64,000 bases of DNA from Nocardia vinacea NBRC 16497 (lineage in GTDB: Bacteria; Actinomycetota; Actinomycetes; Mycobacteriales; Mycobacteriaceae), in contig NZ_BAGN01000162.1 in the NCBI RefSeq assembly GCF_000308835.1, positions 1 to 64,000 on the forward strand, written 5' to 3'. Each line of letters starts with the position of its first letter. Within the stretch, counting starts at the first letter, position 1. Both the position numbers and the translations under genes were made by a program. Below the pieces are notes generated by a model that saw nothing but the letters and a program-made list of their open reading frames with translations, was not told the origin of the DNA and did not search any database. Shown piece by piece: positions 1 to 9,362 of this stretch.

Positions 1-172
1 AACCTGCCCCAGGCAGTCCCGGCGCACCCGATCCGGGACTCGATCCCTGTTGTGCTTTTCGCGTCCAGGGCGTCACTACGCCAGCTAGAGCGCCATCCCC
101 CGCATCCCCTTCCACATCCCCGTCATCGACAGCCGGCTCCACACCGGCGTCCCACACCAATGGACTGGTCAC
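1..172 (-). CDS. Partial unknown protein, last visible gene of the conjugation-like operon
   Basis: A GTG at 172 overlaps the TGA of the preceding gene (GTGA) and follows a GGGGG ribosome site, so the two genes look translationally coupled. The frame stays open to the left edge, giving only the first 57 residues. The visible part is rich in Gly, Asp, Ala and Pro and shows no membrane segment or recognisable motif. Its position after the secretion genes suggests another component or accessory of that apparatus, but the function cannot be told from this fragment. The product is cut off by the window, not by a stop codon. Confidence 0.55.
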   Translation of the reverse strand, partial: MTSPLVWDAGVEPAVDDGDVEGDAGDGALAGVVTPWTRKAQQGSSPGSGAPGLPGAG

Positions 173-1083
173 GAATCCCCCTTCAACACCCGCTTGACCC
201 GAACATCACCTCCGGTCGGCAGCACCTGTTCCACGACCTGCCCCGAATCCGGATCAACAGTGACGATCTGGGTGGCGTCGACGGCCACACCGACTCGGGT
301 GGGGGCGTTGGATCGGTAGTCCCAGAAGACCAGATCCCCCGGCGAGACCGCAGCCGTATCGACGCGCTGACCGCAAACCCCCTGGGCGGCAACCGCACTC
401 GGCAAAACGACGGCCGACCGAGCGGTGGTTGTCGAGCTCGACGGCCGCCCGCAGGCAACCTGAGTCGACTCCGCTCGCGGCATCGTGGCACCCGATGACG
501 AGCCGACCGTGCCGTCCCCGGTGCCCGTGGCCGTCTGGAGACATTGACCCGTCATCGCCGCACCCGATGCCGCATCGATGACGACCTTGGTCAGTGTCGC
601 GGCATCGACGGTGCCCGGCGAACCATTGCGGCCGGGCCCGAGCGTCGCCGGGTTGCGGGCCACAGCCAGCGCGAACTGTCGCGCACACTCCACAGCGAGC
701 CCGGTATTGACCGTCTGCAGCGGCGGCAGCTGCCACGATGCCGATCGCATCACGGACGCGCAGGAACGCTGCCATTGCGAGGCATCGGTGTCATCGGGCG
801 CGATGGTCCATTCGGCGTACGGGTTCGTGGTCGGCACCTCGGACTCGGGAATGGTGTCGGCTGCCCGGCGCGAGGTGGTAGCGCTCGATGTCGTTGTCGT
901 GACGGCGGGATCCGGACCGACCGCACTATCGCATTGGTAGTGCAGATCCGCAGCCGCCGACGTCGAGGTGTTCCCCGCCAGCGTCATAAGCATCCCCCCG
1001 ACCCCGCACACCCCAACCACAGAAAAGAGCAGAATCCAAGCCCACGCCGGGATCATCGCGAGGACCATCAGGCGACCGATCAT
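169..1083 (-). CDS. Membrane-anchored protein with degenerate NlpC/P60-like C-terminus
   Basis: This 304-residue protein has one N-terminal membrane segment (about residues 13-37), a Ser/Thr-rich linker and a C-terminal stretch containing PGDLVFWDY followed by a VGVAVD segment, which resembles the second half of NlpC/P60 cell-wall peptidases. In active P60 enzymes a catalytic His precedes the VGI strand. Here that position reads TRVGV, so the His appears to be Arg, and the Cys motif is only weakly kept (ACG in place of DCSG). It may therefore be a wall-binding relic of a VirB1-like hydrolase. An AGAGGG ribosome site precedes the ATG. It lies 50 bp after the TrbL-like gene and overlaps the next gene by 4 bp. 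Confidence 0.7.
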   Translation of the reverse strand: MIGRLMVLAMIPAWAWILLFSVVGVCGVGGMLMTLAGNTSTSAAADLHYQCDSAVGPDPAVTTTTSSATTSRRAADTIPESEVPTTNPYAEWTIAPDDTDASQWQRSCASVMRSASWQLPPLQTVNTGLAVECARQFALAVARNPATLGPGRNGSPGTVDAATLTKVVIDAASGAAMTGQCLQTATGTGDGTVGSSSGATMPRAESTQVACGRPSSSTTTARSAVVLPSAVAAQGVCGQRVDTAAVSPGDLVFWDYRSNAPTRVGVAVDATQIVTVDPDSGQVVEQVLPTGGDVRVKRVLKGDS

Positions 1084-1133
1084 CGAATACCCTCTCTGCC
1101 CAGAACCGGCAAATTCAACAGACGCAGACCTGA

Positions 1134-3728
1134 TCAGTAATTAGGCCCCGGCTCCAGCAATCGGGCTACCTCCCGCATTCCCTGCTGCCAGTTCGGATTA
1201 GGCGGCGTACGCTGCCTCGTACCCGGTATATAACCGACCGGCGTCACATTGTTCGAAGGAACTCCAGTGCCACCGTTTGCGTAGTAATCAGTATTACCGG
1301 CCCGGTAGACCTCTTCCCTTAGATTACGAATCAACTCCGGATTGGTTACATCCGCCAAGAGCTCGTGGGTTCTTTCCTCTGCGCGCCTGGCGTGATCGTT
1401 CATAATCCATTGCTTCATACGCTCTGCAGTCTCCACGTCCAAGGGCGCGCCATGCGTGCTCATGTGCGCGTTTTGCAACGCTTGATATTCCGTGAGGGCC
1501 GCTGTACCTGCCGCTGGCGCCTCATTTGTTATTACCGCGTTCAGAGCTTGCATCTTCGCCTTCGCAGCCAAAGGGTTATCGTCCATGTATTGGTTGACAA
1601 ATTCCAGCTGCGGGGCATTCAGCTGGAAGCCTTCATCCAGCGCAACACCGCCTCTCCGCACTCGGCGGAATTCCCGGGCCGCCTGCTCCAAGGTGGCGAA
1701 ATCCGCAGCGGTCTCGAGGGAACTACCGCCTTCTCCGTTGACGAGCAGGCGTGCCGAATTCTGCGCTTGCCGTACCGCAGCAGCCAAGAAACCGAGGTCG
1801 TTATCCTTGAACGGTTCGTTGCGGCCGGCTTTGGCGATGACCTCACGCGAGCGAGCCGCGAGTTGCGCCCCTCTCTCGTTGCGCGCACCGGCACCGAGCA
1901 AAGCCCCGAACGAATCGGCCGCCATACCACCGGCATCGATTACGCCTTGCACGCCCGCTGCGTTGCCCCGGAACGTGTCCAAACCGCCGTAAGCCCCGGC
2001 TTCCCGTCTGGCTCTGTTGGAGTAGAGCTCGCGGTTCATATACGACTGGGAATACCAGCCATAACGCCCACCGAACCGCCCATCCTCGGCCCATACCCCG
2101 CCCTGCGCCTCGGTTATCGCCCTCTTCAGCCTGGACTGTGGATGGAACGATCCGGGCAATCCCAGCATCAACCATTCGGTCAGCGGCGAGTTGGCAATCG
2201 TGCTCGCGCCGCCCATCAGGGCCATCATTCCCATACCCGACATCTTGTGGCCCGCACCGAATTGGCCCATGCCGAGTGCGACTCCACCGCCTCCGGAACC
2301 CCCGCCCGCCCGCGAACCGCCATTCTGCACCGCCAGCGCGAAGCGGTTGGCAATCCATTCGTTGCCATGGTCGAGGTTGCGGGTAAAGCGTTTCGCCTGT
2401 AGGAAGGCGACGATCATCACCAGCGCGGTAATGAACAATACGGCGGTTTCGCGGCCTTTCGCCTGTTTCAGCATCTCGTTCTCGATCAATGCCACGACCG
2501 CGACGAAAATAATTTCGGCGGCCATCCGGAAGAACGAAAAGAAGCCATGCACAATACTGCGAATCGTGAATGTCTGCGTCGGGCCGTACACATAGCCACC
2601 CGCGGCAAACCCGAAGAGGCCCATGAATCCCCAATAAATCGCGTCGAGGCCGGACCATACGATCCTGATGCCCATATACCCGAAGAAGGGCATAATCCCC
2701 AACAACATCAAAAGCAGCAGCACCAGTCCGGCACCGATCTGCCCCATATCGGGATTGTCCGCAGCCGACGCCGCAGCAGAATCACCACAGGCCTTCAGGC
2801 CTTTCTTGACCTGATTAGAATTGCCAGCCGATGTACCGGACGACCACGCGGCAGCACACGCCGGCCGTTCATCGACAATATGACCGAAATTCCACACCTG
2901 CAGCGGATGGCGCACAAAATTGTCGACCATGTTCTGCTGCAAGGTGTCTGCAACCGCGGTGGGATTCGCGTTGCCGTCGCCGTTCAGTCCCGCCGCCACG
3001 GCAAGGCCGACGTCGCGGCCTTGGGCCATCATTCCGTGCTCGGACAACACCTCACCCAGCGGATCTCTGAGAAACAACGCACTCAGGCTCGCCAGTACGA
3101 GCAAAGTCGCGATTTGGAACGATGCCTTGGCGAAAAAACCGCGAGCCACGAAGTAGGCGACAAAGAACGCGCCGAGCGTGATAAATGTGAAGAACATCGC
3201 TGTCGTCGCGAGCTGCGCGGTGAGGCTTTGGGCAGCTCCGGACAAGGGTGCGCGGATCCAATCGAGCCAACTCAGGCTGATCGCAGCATTGAACCCCCAG
3301 ATCGGCAGGATCACGACCAGGAGGAAGAACGCGGACATAATGCCGAGGACCGCCGCCATCACGGTCGTCAGCGGGTGGAACAGGCTTCCGTCACTTGTGA
3401 TGTATGTATACCGCGACACCGGAACCCCGTAAGAATCCCGCATATTCGTAACGCCCAGCGCGCTGTTACCGCCTGACTGCGCGGTGTCGGTATCGGATTG
3501 CGCGCCTGCCACCGCGCCGAGCGCCACCGGCAGCACAACAAGCACGAAGAATGCGACCAGCGCCCAGAAAATCCAGCGTCGGCGCCGGGTCGCGTTGATC
3601 CACAGCCAACATCGGTGCGCGAGCACCCTCGGCTGCCAGTGGACCGGATCCCAAGACTCCAGTTCACGCGCTAGATCGGAGCCATGCCACGCGCGCGACC
3701 AAGTGGGCACGGTGGCCGGGAGTCTCAT
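1134..3728 (-). CDS. TrbL/VirB6-like polytopic conjugation membrane protein
   Basis: The start is placed at the ATG at 3728 because it overlaps the TGA of the upstream ATPase gene (ATGA). The reading frame is open further upstream, but that part is an out-of-frame reading of the ATPase gene. The 864-residue product has a hydrophobic segment near residues 50-70 and several more up to about residue 470, then a Gly-rich linker (GGGSGGGG) and a long hydrophilic, Ala/Arg/Glu-rich C-terminal half. This layout fits TrbL/VirB6-type inner-membrane channel proteins of type IV secretion. The motifs AQGRDVG, PLQVWNFGH and FGFAAGGYVYGP recur in the orphan gene at 12306-14651, so the two are paralogues. 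The family assignment rests on topology and neighbourhood. Confidence 0.75.
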   Translation of the reverse strand: MRLPATVPTWSRAWHGSDLARELESWDPVHWQPRVLAHRCWLWINATRRRRWIFWALVAFFVLVVLPVALGAVAGAQSDTDTAQSGGNSALGVTNMRDSYGVPVSRYTYITSDGSLFHPLTTVMAAVLGIMSAFFLLVVILPIWGFNAAISLSWLDWIRAPLSGAAQSLTAQLATTAMFFTFITLGAFFVAYFVARGFFAKASFQIATLLVLASLSALFLRDPLGEVLSEHGMMAQGRDVGLAVAAGLNGDGNANPTAVADTLQQNMVDNFVRHPLQVWNFGHIVDERPACAAAWSSGTSAGNSNQVKKGLKACGDSAAASAADNPDMGQIGAGLVLLLLMLLGIMPFFGYMGIRIVWSGLDAIYWGFMGLFGFAAGGYVYGPTQTFTIRSIVHGFFSFFRMAAEIIFVAVVALIENEMLKQAKGRETAVLFITALVMIVAFLQAKRFTRNLDHGNEWIANRFALAVQNGGSRAGGGSGGGGVALGMGQFGAGHKMSGMGMMALMGGASTIANSPLTEWLMLGLPGSFHPQSRLKRAITEAQGGVWAEDGRFGGRYGWYSQSYMNRELYSNRARREAGAYGGLDTFRGNAAGVQGVIDAGGMAADSFGALLGAGARNERGAQLAARSREVIAKAGRNEPFKDNDLGFLAAAVRQAQNSARLLVNGEGGSSLETAADFATLEQAAREFRRVRRGGVALDEGFQLNAPQLEFVNQYMDDNPLAAKAKMQALNAVITNEAPAAGTAALTEYQALQNAHMSTHGAPLDVETAERMKQWIMNDHARRAEERTHELLADVTNPELIRNLREEVYRAGNTDYYANGGTGVPSNNVTPVGYIPGTRQRTPPNPNWQQGMREVARLLEPGPNY

Positions 3729-6253
3729 GCGATTTCCTGACGTTGCGGTAATGCGGAGCGCACGGCACCCTTCCCTGAGGGCGTGCTGCTGATCGCCTCG
3801 GCGCGATCCTCCCGCGCCGGACCGAGCACCTTGCCGCGGCCGATCCGGTTGAGCGCATCGCGCATGAACATCTCGCCGCGTCGCTCTTCCGGTACTTGCC
3901 GCCCCTGACCGACCGGGGGCGAGGTCTCTTCGCGCAGAATCTGCAACAGGAACGGCGCCTCCTCCAGGTCGACGCCGAGCCATTCCAGGCTGTTGCGGGC
4001 CAGCGTTTCATCCCGCTGCCGGAAGACGAACCGATTGGGAATCAGATTGTGCGCCGCACCCTGGAAGTCCGTCGCCGGATCGTGCGACGCCAATCCGATT
4101 GCGGCCAAATGCTTTCGACCGTCACGACTGAAGTCCGAAGTCACCGCCGAGCCGACCTGCGTCTGGGTGAAATGGTGCGCTTCGTCGCCGACCAGCAGAC
4201 CGAATCTGCCGTTGTCGGTGAGGAACGCTTCCCTGGCGGCAACGCCGACCAGCTCATAGAGCGCGGTGCCGAGACGCTTCGTCAGCGGCAACCGGTTGTA
4301 CAGGTGCGGGGTGGTGAGTTCCTCCGCCGTCGGCAAGGCCAGATTGTGGCTGCGGACCACCGTCGCCGCGGCATCGAGCCGCAGCGGCTTCAGCTTCGGA
4401 TCGAACAGCACCGGAACCCGATCGACCACGGTCCCGAGCCGAGCGGCCAAATCGGTGTAGTCCTCACCCACCCCGGGTGTGTCCCGCATCCGCCGTACGA
4501 CTTGCAGGAAGTCCAGCAGACTCCGTATGCCGTGCTCGGCAACCCCCCTCGCCGACAGCAGATTGCTGGCGGCCGCGCCGGGACCGGATGTCGGCGACAG
4601 GTCCAGCAGCGGCAGAATCGAATCCAATGCCCGCTCGCCCGCGATCCGTGGGTCGAACAGGCGCAGCGGATCCAAGGACACCGTCGGATTGGCCAGATCG
4701 ATGACGACCGCATTGTCGATCGAGGACGCGAAATGCTCCCATTCACCGACCTGACTGCGATCGATGGCGAGGAATTGTCCGCCCATATCGTGGACGAGCA
4801 CCGCCATGAGCTTCAAGAAATAGGACTTGCCGGATCCGAGCTCACCGGTGACCGCAAACGACGCGGACAGGTCGTGCAGCGCCGCTTCCATGATCCCGAA
4901 ATGGATCGGCTCGAAATTTCCGGACAACAGATTGACCCCGATTACCGGCCCACTGTCATCGCCGACCTGGCTGGTGGTGAACGGTACGAAGCCCGCCCAC
5001 ATATCGGAGGGCACAATATGCGCGAAATCGTCGTATGCCCGCCGCGGGGGGCTGCCGGGGATGAGCATCGACCACAGATCCACCTGCGCGCCGACCGGCG
5101 CGGTCATCTCCACATTGAAGCGCCGGTACCGGCGTTTGAGCGTGTTCACCGCATCGGTCGTCGTATCGCGCGATGCTCCGCCGATCGCGATCACGGTTGT
5201 GAACGACACCTCGGATTCACCGCCGTTGACCTCGAAATGCTGGTTGTACTCGCCCAACATCTGCGCCTTCGACATCAGCGTGTTCTGCGCGAAGGAAACC
5301 TCCTGATCCCGCTGGTCCATCTGTTCACCCAGCCGCCGCAGACTCAGCTCATTATTCTTGAGCACCTGCTCCGCCGGTTTGGTCGATATCCGCATGCCCC
5401 AGTCGACCGTGACGTCCTGCATACCCTCGAGCACACTGAGGAATTCACTGCCACCCGGAAAGGACATGCCCGCATACGGGAATGAGCGCGGTGTCAGGAC
5501 CGCCTGGTACGAGGGTTGGAAAACCAGATCCGGCTGTACCACCTTGATCACCGGCACGAAGGAGGGGCGGATGCGTCGATTGCTGTCGGCCTGTGCGCCC
5601 TCGTCCAGGGCAGCCGATCGGAAGACGGCCGATGTCGCATCGTCGAGCACTCCAGCCCGGGTCGGGGCGACCGGATCGCCCACCGCGCCGCGGCTCAGAT
5701 AGTGCTCCCACAACCATTGGAACAGCGCGGCAGGTACGGGAACCGGGTCGAAATCGCCACCGATGCGCGAGAGGATCTCATTGGCCTTCTCGTCGTAGGC
5801 ATCCAGGTCGGCACGCGACAGCGCGGCGGCATCGATTGTCGTCGTGGTGCCACGCCACATCCGCGACAATGCCGAAATACCCGAATTGCTGGCCCCGACC
5901 GGGATCGACAGCAAATATATCCGGGTCTGCGGCTGAATCGCGCGGACCCGCTCGAAGGAGGACACCACCTCGGTGGCGTAATCTTCGCACTCGTCCAGAT
6001 CAACGCCCTCGACCATTTTACTCAGCACGTCGAGGGTATTGAGGCGAGCCTGGATACCGAGCAGCAGTGAGCCGTTCGGCAGACTATTGATCAGCGAATG
6101 ATGGGCCGCTTTGACATCGAATTTGTCGCCTGCCTTGCGCAAGCCATAACCCAGCGGGTTGATGAAGTAGTTGGCAGTTACCAGACCGCCGTGCGTGAAT
6201 TGCAGATGTCCGCGAATGGCGGCGGTCGGCTGCAGATCTCGTTCGAATGCCAT
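3725..6253 (-). CDS. VirB4/TraC-like conjugation ATPase
   Basis: This is the energy-supplying ATPase of a type IV secretion-like system, 842 residues from the ATG at 6253. That start overlaps the preceding stop as TGATG and was preferred over an upstream start that would lie inside the previous gene. A Walker A motif (GELGSGKS) sits near residue 470 and a Walker B motif (LLVGDEAHHF) near residue 690, a spacing normal for VirB4/TraC/TrbE proteins. The N-terminal half matches the family's membrane-proximal region in position and length. The gene is coupled at both ends, with TGATG upstream and ATGA downstream, so ATPase and channel proteins are probably made in fixed ratio. Confidence 0.85.
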   Translation of the reverse strand: MAFERDLQPTAAIRGHLQFTHGGLVTANYFINPLGYGLRKAGDKFDVKAAHHSLINSLPNGSLLLGIQARLNTLDVLSKMVEGVDLDECEDYATEVVSSFERVRAIQPQTRIYLLSIPVGASNSGISALSRMWRGTTTTIDAAALSRADLDAYDEKANEILSRIGGDFDPVPVPAALFQWLWEHYLSRGAVGDPVAPTRAGVLDDATSAVFRSAALDEGAQADSNRRIRPSFVPVIKVVQPDLVFQPSYQAVLTPRSFPYAGMSFPGGSEFLSVLEGMQDVTVDWGMRISTKPAEQVLKNNELSLRRLGEQMDQRDQEVSFAQNTLMSKAQMLGEYNQHFEVNGGESEVSFTTVIAIGGASRDTTTDAVNTLKRRYRRFNVEMTAPVGAQVDLWSMLIPGSPPRRAYDDFAHIVPSDMWAGFVPFTTSQVGDDSGPVIGVNLLSGNFEPIHFGIMEAALHDLSASFAVTGELGSGKSYFLKLMAVLVHDMGGQFLAIDRSQVGEWEHFASSIDNAVVIDLANPTVSLDPLRLFDPRIAGERALDSILPLLDLSPTSGPGAAASNLLSARGVAEHGIRSLLDFLQVVRRMRDTPGVGEDYTDLAARLGTVVDRVPVLFDPKLKPLRLDAAATVVRSHNLALPTAEELTTPHLYNRLPLTKRLGTALYELVGVAAREAFLTDNGRFGLLVGDEAHHFTQTQVGSAVTSDFSRDGRKHLAAIGLASHDPATDFQGAAHNLIPNRFVFRQRDETLARNSLEWLGVDLEEAPFLLQILREETSPPVGQGRQVPEERRGEMFMRDALNRIGRGKVLGPAREDRAEAISSTPSGKGAVRSALPQRQEIA

Positions 6254-6789
6254 CAGTTCCGCCCTCCGGGTAACGCGCCATTGCCCGTATCTGCAGCCTG
6301 CGGCAATGCCTTGCTCCATCTTTCGAGAATGTTGAGCGGACGCTCGCTCGCCAGTACTGCTACCGCTGCCCGGTCATCGATATCGGCGACCTTACGATCT
6401 GGCAACAGGATCACCACGCTCTCCTCGACGAAGAGGGTGTGCCGCCCGGACTCCTCACCAACCGGCATACCCGAGGCGGAGACCGGCCTGCGGATGACGA
6501 TCAGCCGGCCGATCCACAGAATCCGCGATACCAATCGCACGCCCGTATACGGCACCAAGCCCAGTGCGACGACGGTGACTACGGTGAGCACCAGACCCAC
6601 CACGAAGGTGATGGCCGGATTCGCGGGCAGTGTCATGGCCAGCACCGAGCTGATCACCATGAGCACCCCGGCACCGATCATCTGCGGCAAGGTGTACGGC
6701 CCGAACGGGAGCTTCTGCCCGTTCTGGGCCTTGCCGATCATGGTGGGAACCCGTTTGATCGGCGTGAACACCTTGACGACTTGGGTCAC
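6253..6789 (-). CDS. VirB3/PrgI-like small membrane protein
   Basis: The start is a GTG at 6789 that overlaps the preceding TAG (TAGTG); the frame is open upstream only as an out-of-frame reading of the previous gene. The 178-residue product has two adjacent membrane segments at about residues 28-75 and a hydrophilic C-terminus containing a HTLFVEESVVILLP stretch. A short bitopic protein directly before a VirB4-type ATPase is the usual place for VirB3 or PrgI-family proteins, which help recruit the ATPase to the membrane. The assignment rests on topology and order, since no sequence signature is decisive. Confidence 0.6.
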   Translation of the reverse strand: MTQVVKVFTPIKRVPTMIGKAQNGQKLPFGPYTLPQMIGAGVLMVISSVLAMTLPANPAITFVVGLVLTVVTVVALGLVPYTGVRLVSRILWIGRLIVIRRPVSASGMPVGEESGRHTLFVEESVVILLPDRKVADIDDRAAVAVLASERPLNILERWSKALPQAADTGNGALPGGRN

Positions 6790-7058
6790 TAGCGGTACAC
6801 CCCGCCGATCGGTTGATCCTGGACGATCCTGGTGTTGGTGTCGACACGTACGTAGTTGGCCAAGGTGGGCAACGTCCAGAACAGCACCACCGCCAGCAAC
6901 GCCGAGAGAGTCACGCCGATGAGCCTGCCCGGCGACAGCTTCGACTTCACCCCCTCGGAGACGAGAATGATCAAGCCGGCACCGACGATGATGATCATCC
7001 CCGACCAACGGATGAAGATCAGCCCGTTGTACAGGATGATGCTCATTTGACTACCCAT
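6789..7058 (-). CDS. Small two-helix membrane protein (VirB2/TrbC-like position)
   Basis: This 89-residue protein consists almost entirely of two hydrophobic helices (about residues 8-32 and 44-66) joined by a short basic loop, with a polar tail. An AGAAAGG ribosome site lies 6 bases before the ATG; a second Met four residues in is a possible alternative start. The size, topology and place ahead of the VirB3/VirB4-like genes resemble VirB2/TrbC pilin-type subunits, but no signal-peptide cleavage site typical of pilins is obvious. A simple membrane scaffold is equally possible. It overlaps the next gene by one base. Confidence 0.6.
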   Translation of the reverse strand: MGSQMSIILYNGLIFIRWSGMIIIVGAGLIILVSEGVKSKLSPGRLIGVTLSALLAVVLFWTLPTLANYVRVDTNTRIVQDQPIGGVYR

Positions 7059-7074
7059 GGTGATGCCTTTCTGT

Positions 7075-8160
7075 TCAGTTCTGTGTCGCCGGTGGGATCG
7101 ACACCGCGGAACTGGGTGCTGTGGTCGCTGTGCTGGTCGGGGCGCTGCCCGACCCTTGTTCGGCGGCGACTACCGTCATGGGTTCGCGCAGTTCGGGCAT
7201 CGAATCCAGGTACTCCACCTGCCACTGCCCGCTGTTCTGAATCATCGTGAGGGGGTAAGCGAGAGTCGGCGCGGCACCGCTGGCGGTCTTCGGGTTGATC
7301 GTGACGAGTACGCGGGCGTTCGATCCGCCGACACCGCAGCCACCTTCGTCGGATGACACCGTGGTGGCCTCGATCGAAGTGAAAGGCGCGGGCCGTAGTG
7401 CCGCGATACCGGAGTTCGGCACGGTGTAGCGGGCGATATCGCCGGAGCCGGTGAGATATGCCGACAGAAATCCGGAGGACACCTGTGCCAGTGGCGATTC
7501 CGCGCCACAGGGATTCTGGTATCCCAGCACCAGATCGATGCCGCGTCCCGGCGGCTCGACCGCCGCGGGCACCGCCAACGCGCGACGTCTGCCGTCGGCT
7601 GCCACCGATACGGCTACGCGGTAATACTCGCGATTACCAGTCGCCGCCGCGCCAGCGCCCGCCTTGGCGGCCTTGACCGAAACCGTGACCGACCAGACGT
7701 CGAACGCGTCGGTGCTCACGTTGCGCGAGGTGAACACGACGATCGGATCGGATACCTGTCGCCCGGTCGCGGGCAGGGTGATCTGCTGTCCAGCACCGAC
7801 GTACTCGCCGAGGCGTTCCTGCTGACCGGAGGCGGAGCTCAGGTAGGTGACCACGAACTCCTCGGCGAACGACTCCGCCAGCCGGGCATGGCCGATGATG
7901 GCGCTCGACATGGTATCCGGTGCCTTCGCGACCGGTTTATCGGCGAACCAACCGAGGATGGTACGTCCACCGCCGAGCACCGCGAGCACGGCAATGACCG
8001 CGACGATGGCATTGTCGCGGCGGCGACGTGCGGCCATCCGGCGAAGTAATTCTTCGCCCGAATCTGCCTGCCTGCCAGCCGTTGTCCGCACTCTCGAAAT
8101 GGTAGAGAGCCGAACCGGTCCCAATTGCCCCGCTGTTCCCGTGCCTGGGAACAACGACAA
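7075..8160 (-). CDS. TcpC-like (VirB8-fold) conjugation protein
   Basis: This 361-residue protein has a basic cytoplasmic N-terminus (RRMAARRRRD), one membrane helix at about residues 49-70 and a large extracytoplasmic domain. That is the plan of TcpC, the VirB8-like periplasmic scaffold of Gram-positive conjugation systems. Features that fit are FAEEFVVTYLS just after the membrane helix and a repeat-like second half ending in a Ser/Thr-rich tail. The likely start is a TTG at 8160, 5 bases after the upstream stop; no better start exists before the membrane helix and no strong ribosome site is visible, which suggests coupling to the upstream gene. It lies 16 bp before the two-helix protein gene. 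Confidence 0.75.
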   Translation of the reverse strand: MSLFPGTGTAGQLGPVRLSTISRVRTTAGRQADSGEELLRRMAARRRRDNAIVAVIAVLAVLGGGRTILGWFADKPVAKAPDTMSSAIIGHARLAESFAEEFVVTYLSSASGQQERLGEYVGAGQQITLPATGRQVSDPIVVFTSRNVSTDAFDVWSVTVSVKAAKAGAGAAATGNREYYRVAVSVAADGRRRALAVPAAVEPPGRGIDLVLGYQNPCGAESPLAQVSSGFLSAYLTGSGDIARYTVPNSGIAALRPAPFTSIEATTVSSDEGGCGVGGSNARVLVTINPKTASGAAPTLAYPLTMIQNSGQWQVEYLDSMPELREPMTVVAAEQGSGSAPTSTATTAPSSAVSIPPATQN

Positions 8161-8164
8161 TCAG

Positions 8165-9340
8165 TTAGGCAGGGCTACGTTTCATGCGGTCGACCAGCCA
8201 ATGACGCAGCTGATCGTCGTAACCGACCGGCGCGTGCGGCTCGACGGCCTGCTGGTGCGGCTCCAGCACGGGCACGTCATCGGCGACCCGCACCAACTGC
8301 GCGATCGCCAGCTGCCGAGTCGAATATCCGGGGTACGGATACAGCAGCAGCGACGTCGGCGTATAGCCGCCGCCATAGTTCAGAGCCCGCATCGTGACTC
8401 CGGCAGTTTCCCCCTGACGCAGCCGATCACTGATCTCGATCAACCGGACCCGATCGTCCGGATGAAATACGTCGATGGGTTGGAACAGATAATCCCAACG
8501 CACCCATGGCGCCGGATCGGTGAGCCAATGCGAAATGCTGGTGTGTTCGAGCTGGACAACCGCCAGGTGAGTTCCGGCCCGTCGATGCGCCTCACGCAAC
8601 CCGACTCGCTCCAGCGTGGCCCACGAGGCGGGCTGATCATCGGAGGAGACGTCCTCGATCAGCCACCAGGCCCCTCGGGTCCGCTCGTCGTCACGGGCCC
8701 GGATCGTGATGCGCCAGCGCCCGGTTCGACCGGAGCTGTGCGCCACAGTGACATCGAACTGCAGCTTGTCCCCCGGCTTGGGGTCGTAGAGCAGATCGAG
8801 TACTTCCGCGTGACGATCGAACGCCGACATCCGATGGAACAGCTCCGCGATCGACATCCTCGGCACATATTCCTCCGGCGCACTGCCGGAGAGCCGGGTG
8901 ACACCGATGGGCTGTTGAATGGTTTGCGAATTCAGATCCCAGATCGCGCCGACGGCGGCACACAACTCCGGGGTCTGCGCGGCCGTCGGTCCGAGCCAGA
9001 GTCGGATCGCGTGCACATCGCCCGCGGGCCCGAATATCGGCCGGATCTTCAGCTCGTGTATACCCGAACGGGTCGGGATCCGCAGATCCACATCCTCGGC
9101 CTGGTCGCGTGCCGCCTGCATGGCCGCGGCCAACCGCGCGGTTGTCAGACTGTCATAGACCGCAGGCATTTTCGCCAGTAGCCGTTGGAGAACCCGCGGC
9201 CAGCCCGCGAACTCACGCGGCGCTTCCCCCACCGAAGCCACGGACATCGCGTCCGGCGTCAACGTTTCGATGGTCACCCATGGGATTACTGCGTCGCTAC
9301 GCATCTCGCTTGCCCGTACCAGCCGTTCCTCCGGAATCAT
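8165..9340 (-). CDS. Actinobacterial PAS/GAF-like domain protein, first gene of the operon
   Basis: This soluble 391-residue protein has no membrane segment. It contains two regions with a PAS-like feel: residues ~60-130 end in a strand-rich part (LKIRPIFGPAGDVHAIRLWLG), and residues ~160-240 include RWRITIRARDDER. It resembles uncharacterised proteins of nocardiae and mycobacteria that I place tentatively in the DUF5593-type GAF/PAS group. The ATG at 9340 is preferred over a TTG 60 bases upstream because GGAG precedes it, though the spacing is short. It ends 4 bp before the TcpC-like gene and so probably shares its transcript, which makes a sensory role in controlling the secretion locus plausible but unproven. 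Confidence 0.6.
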   Translation of the reverse strand: MIPEERLVRASEMRSDAVIPWVTIETLTPDAMSVASVGEAPREFAGWPRVLQRLLAKMPAVYDSLTTARLAAAMQAARDQAEDVDLRIPTRSGIHELKIRPIFGPAGDVHAIRLWLGPTAAQTPELCAAVGAIWDLNSQTIQQPIGVTRLSGSAPEEYVPRMSIAELFHRMSAFDRHAEVLDLLYDPKPGDKLQFDVTVAHSSGRTGRWRITIRARDDERTRGAWWLIEDVSSDDQPASWATLERVGLREAHRRAGTHLAVVQLEHTSISHWLTDPAPWVRWDYLFQPIDVFHPDDRVRLIEISDRLRQGETAGVTMRALNYGGGYTPTSLLLYPYPGYSTRQLAIAQLVRVADDVPVLEPHQQAVEPHAPVGYDDQLRHWLVDRMKRSPA

Positions 9341-9362
9341 GACTCCGCTGAGCCATGATCGT

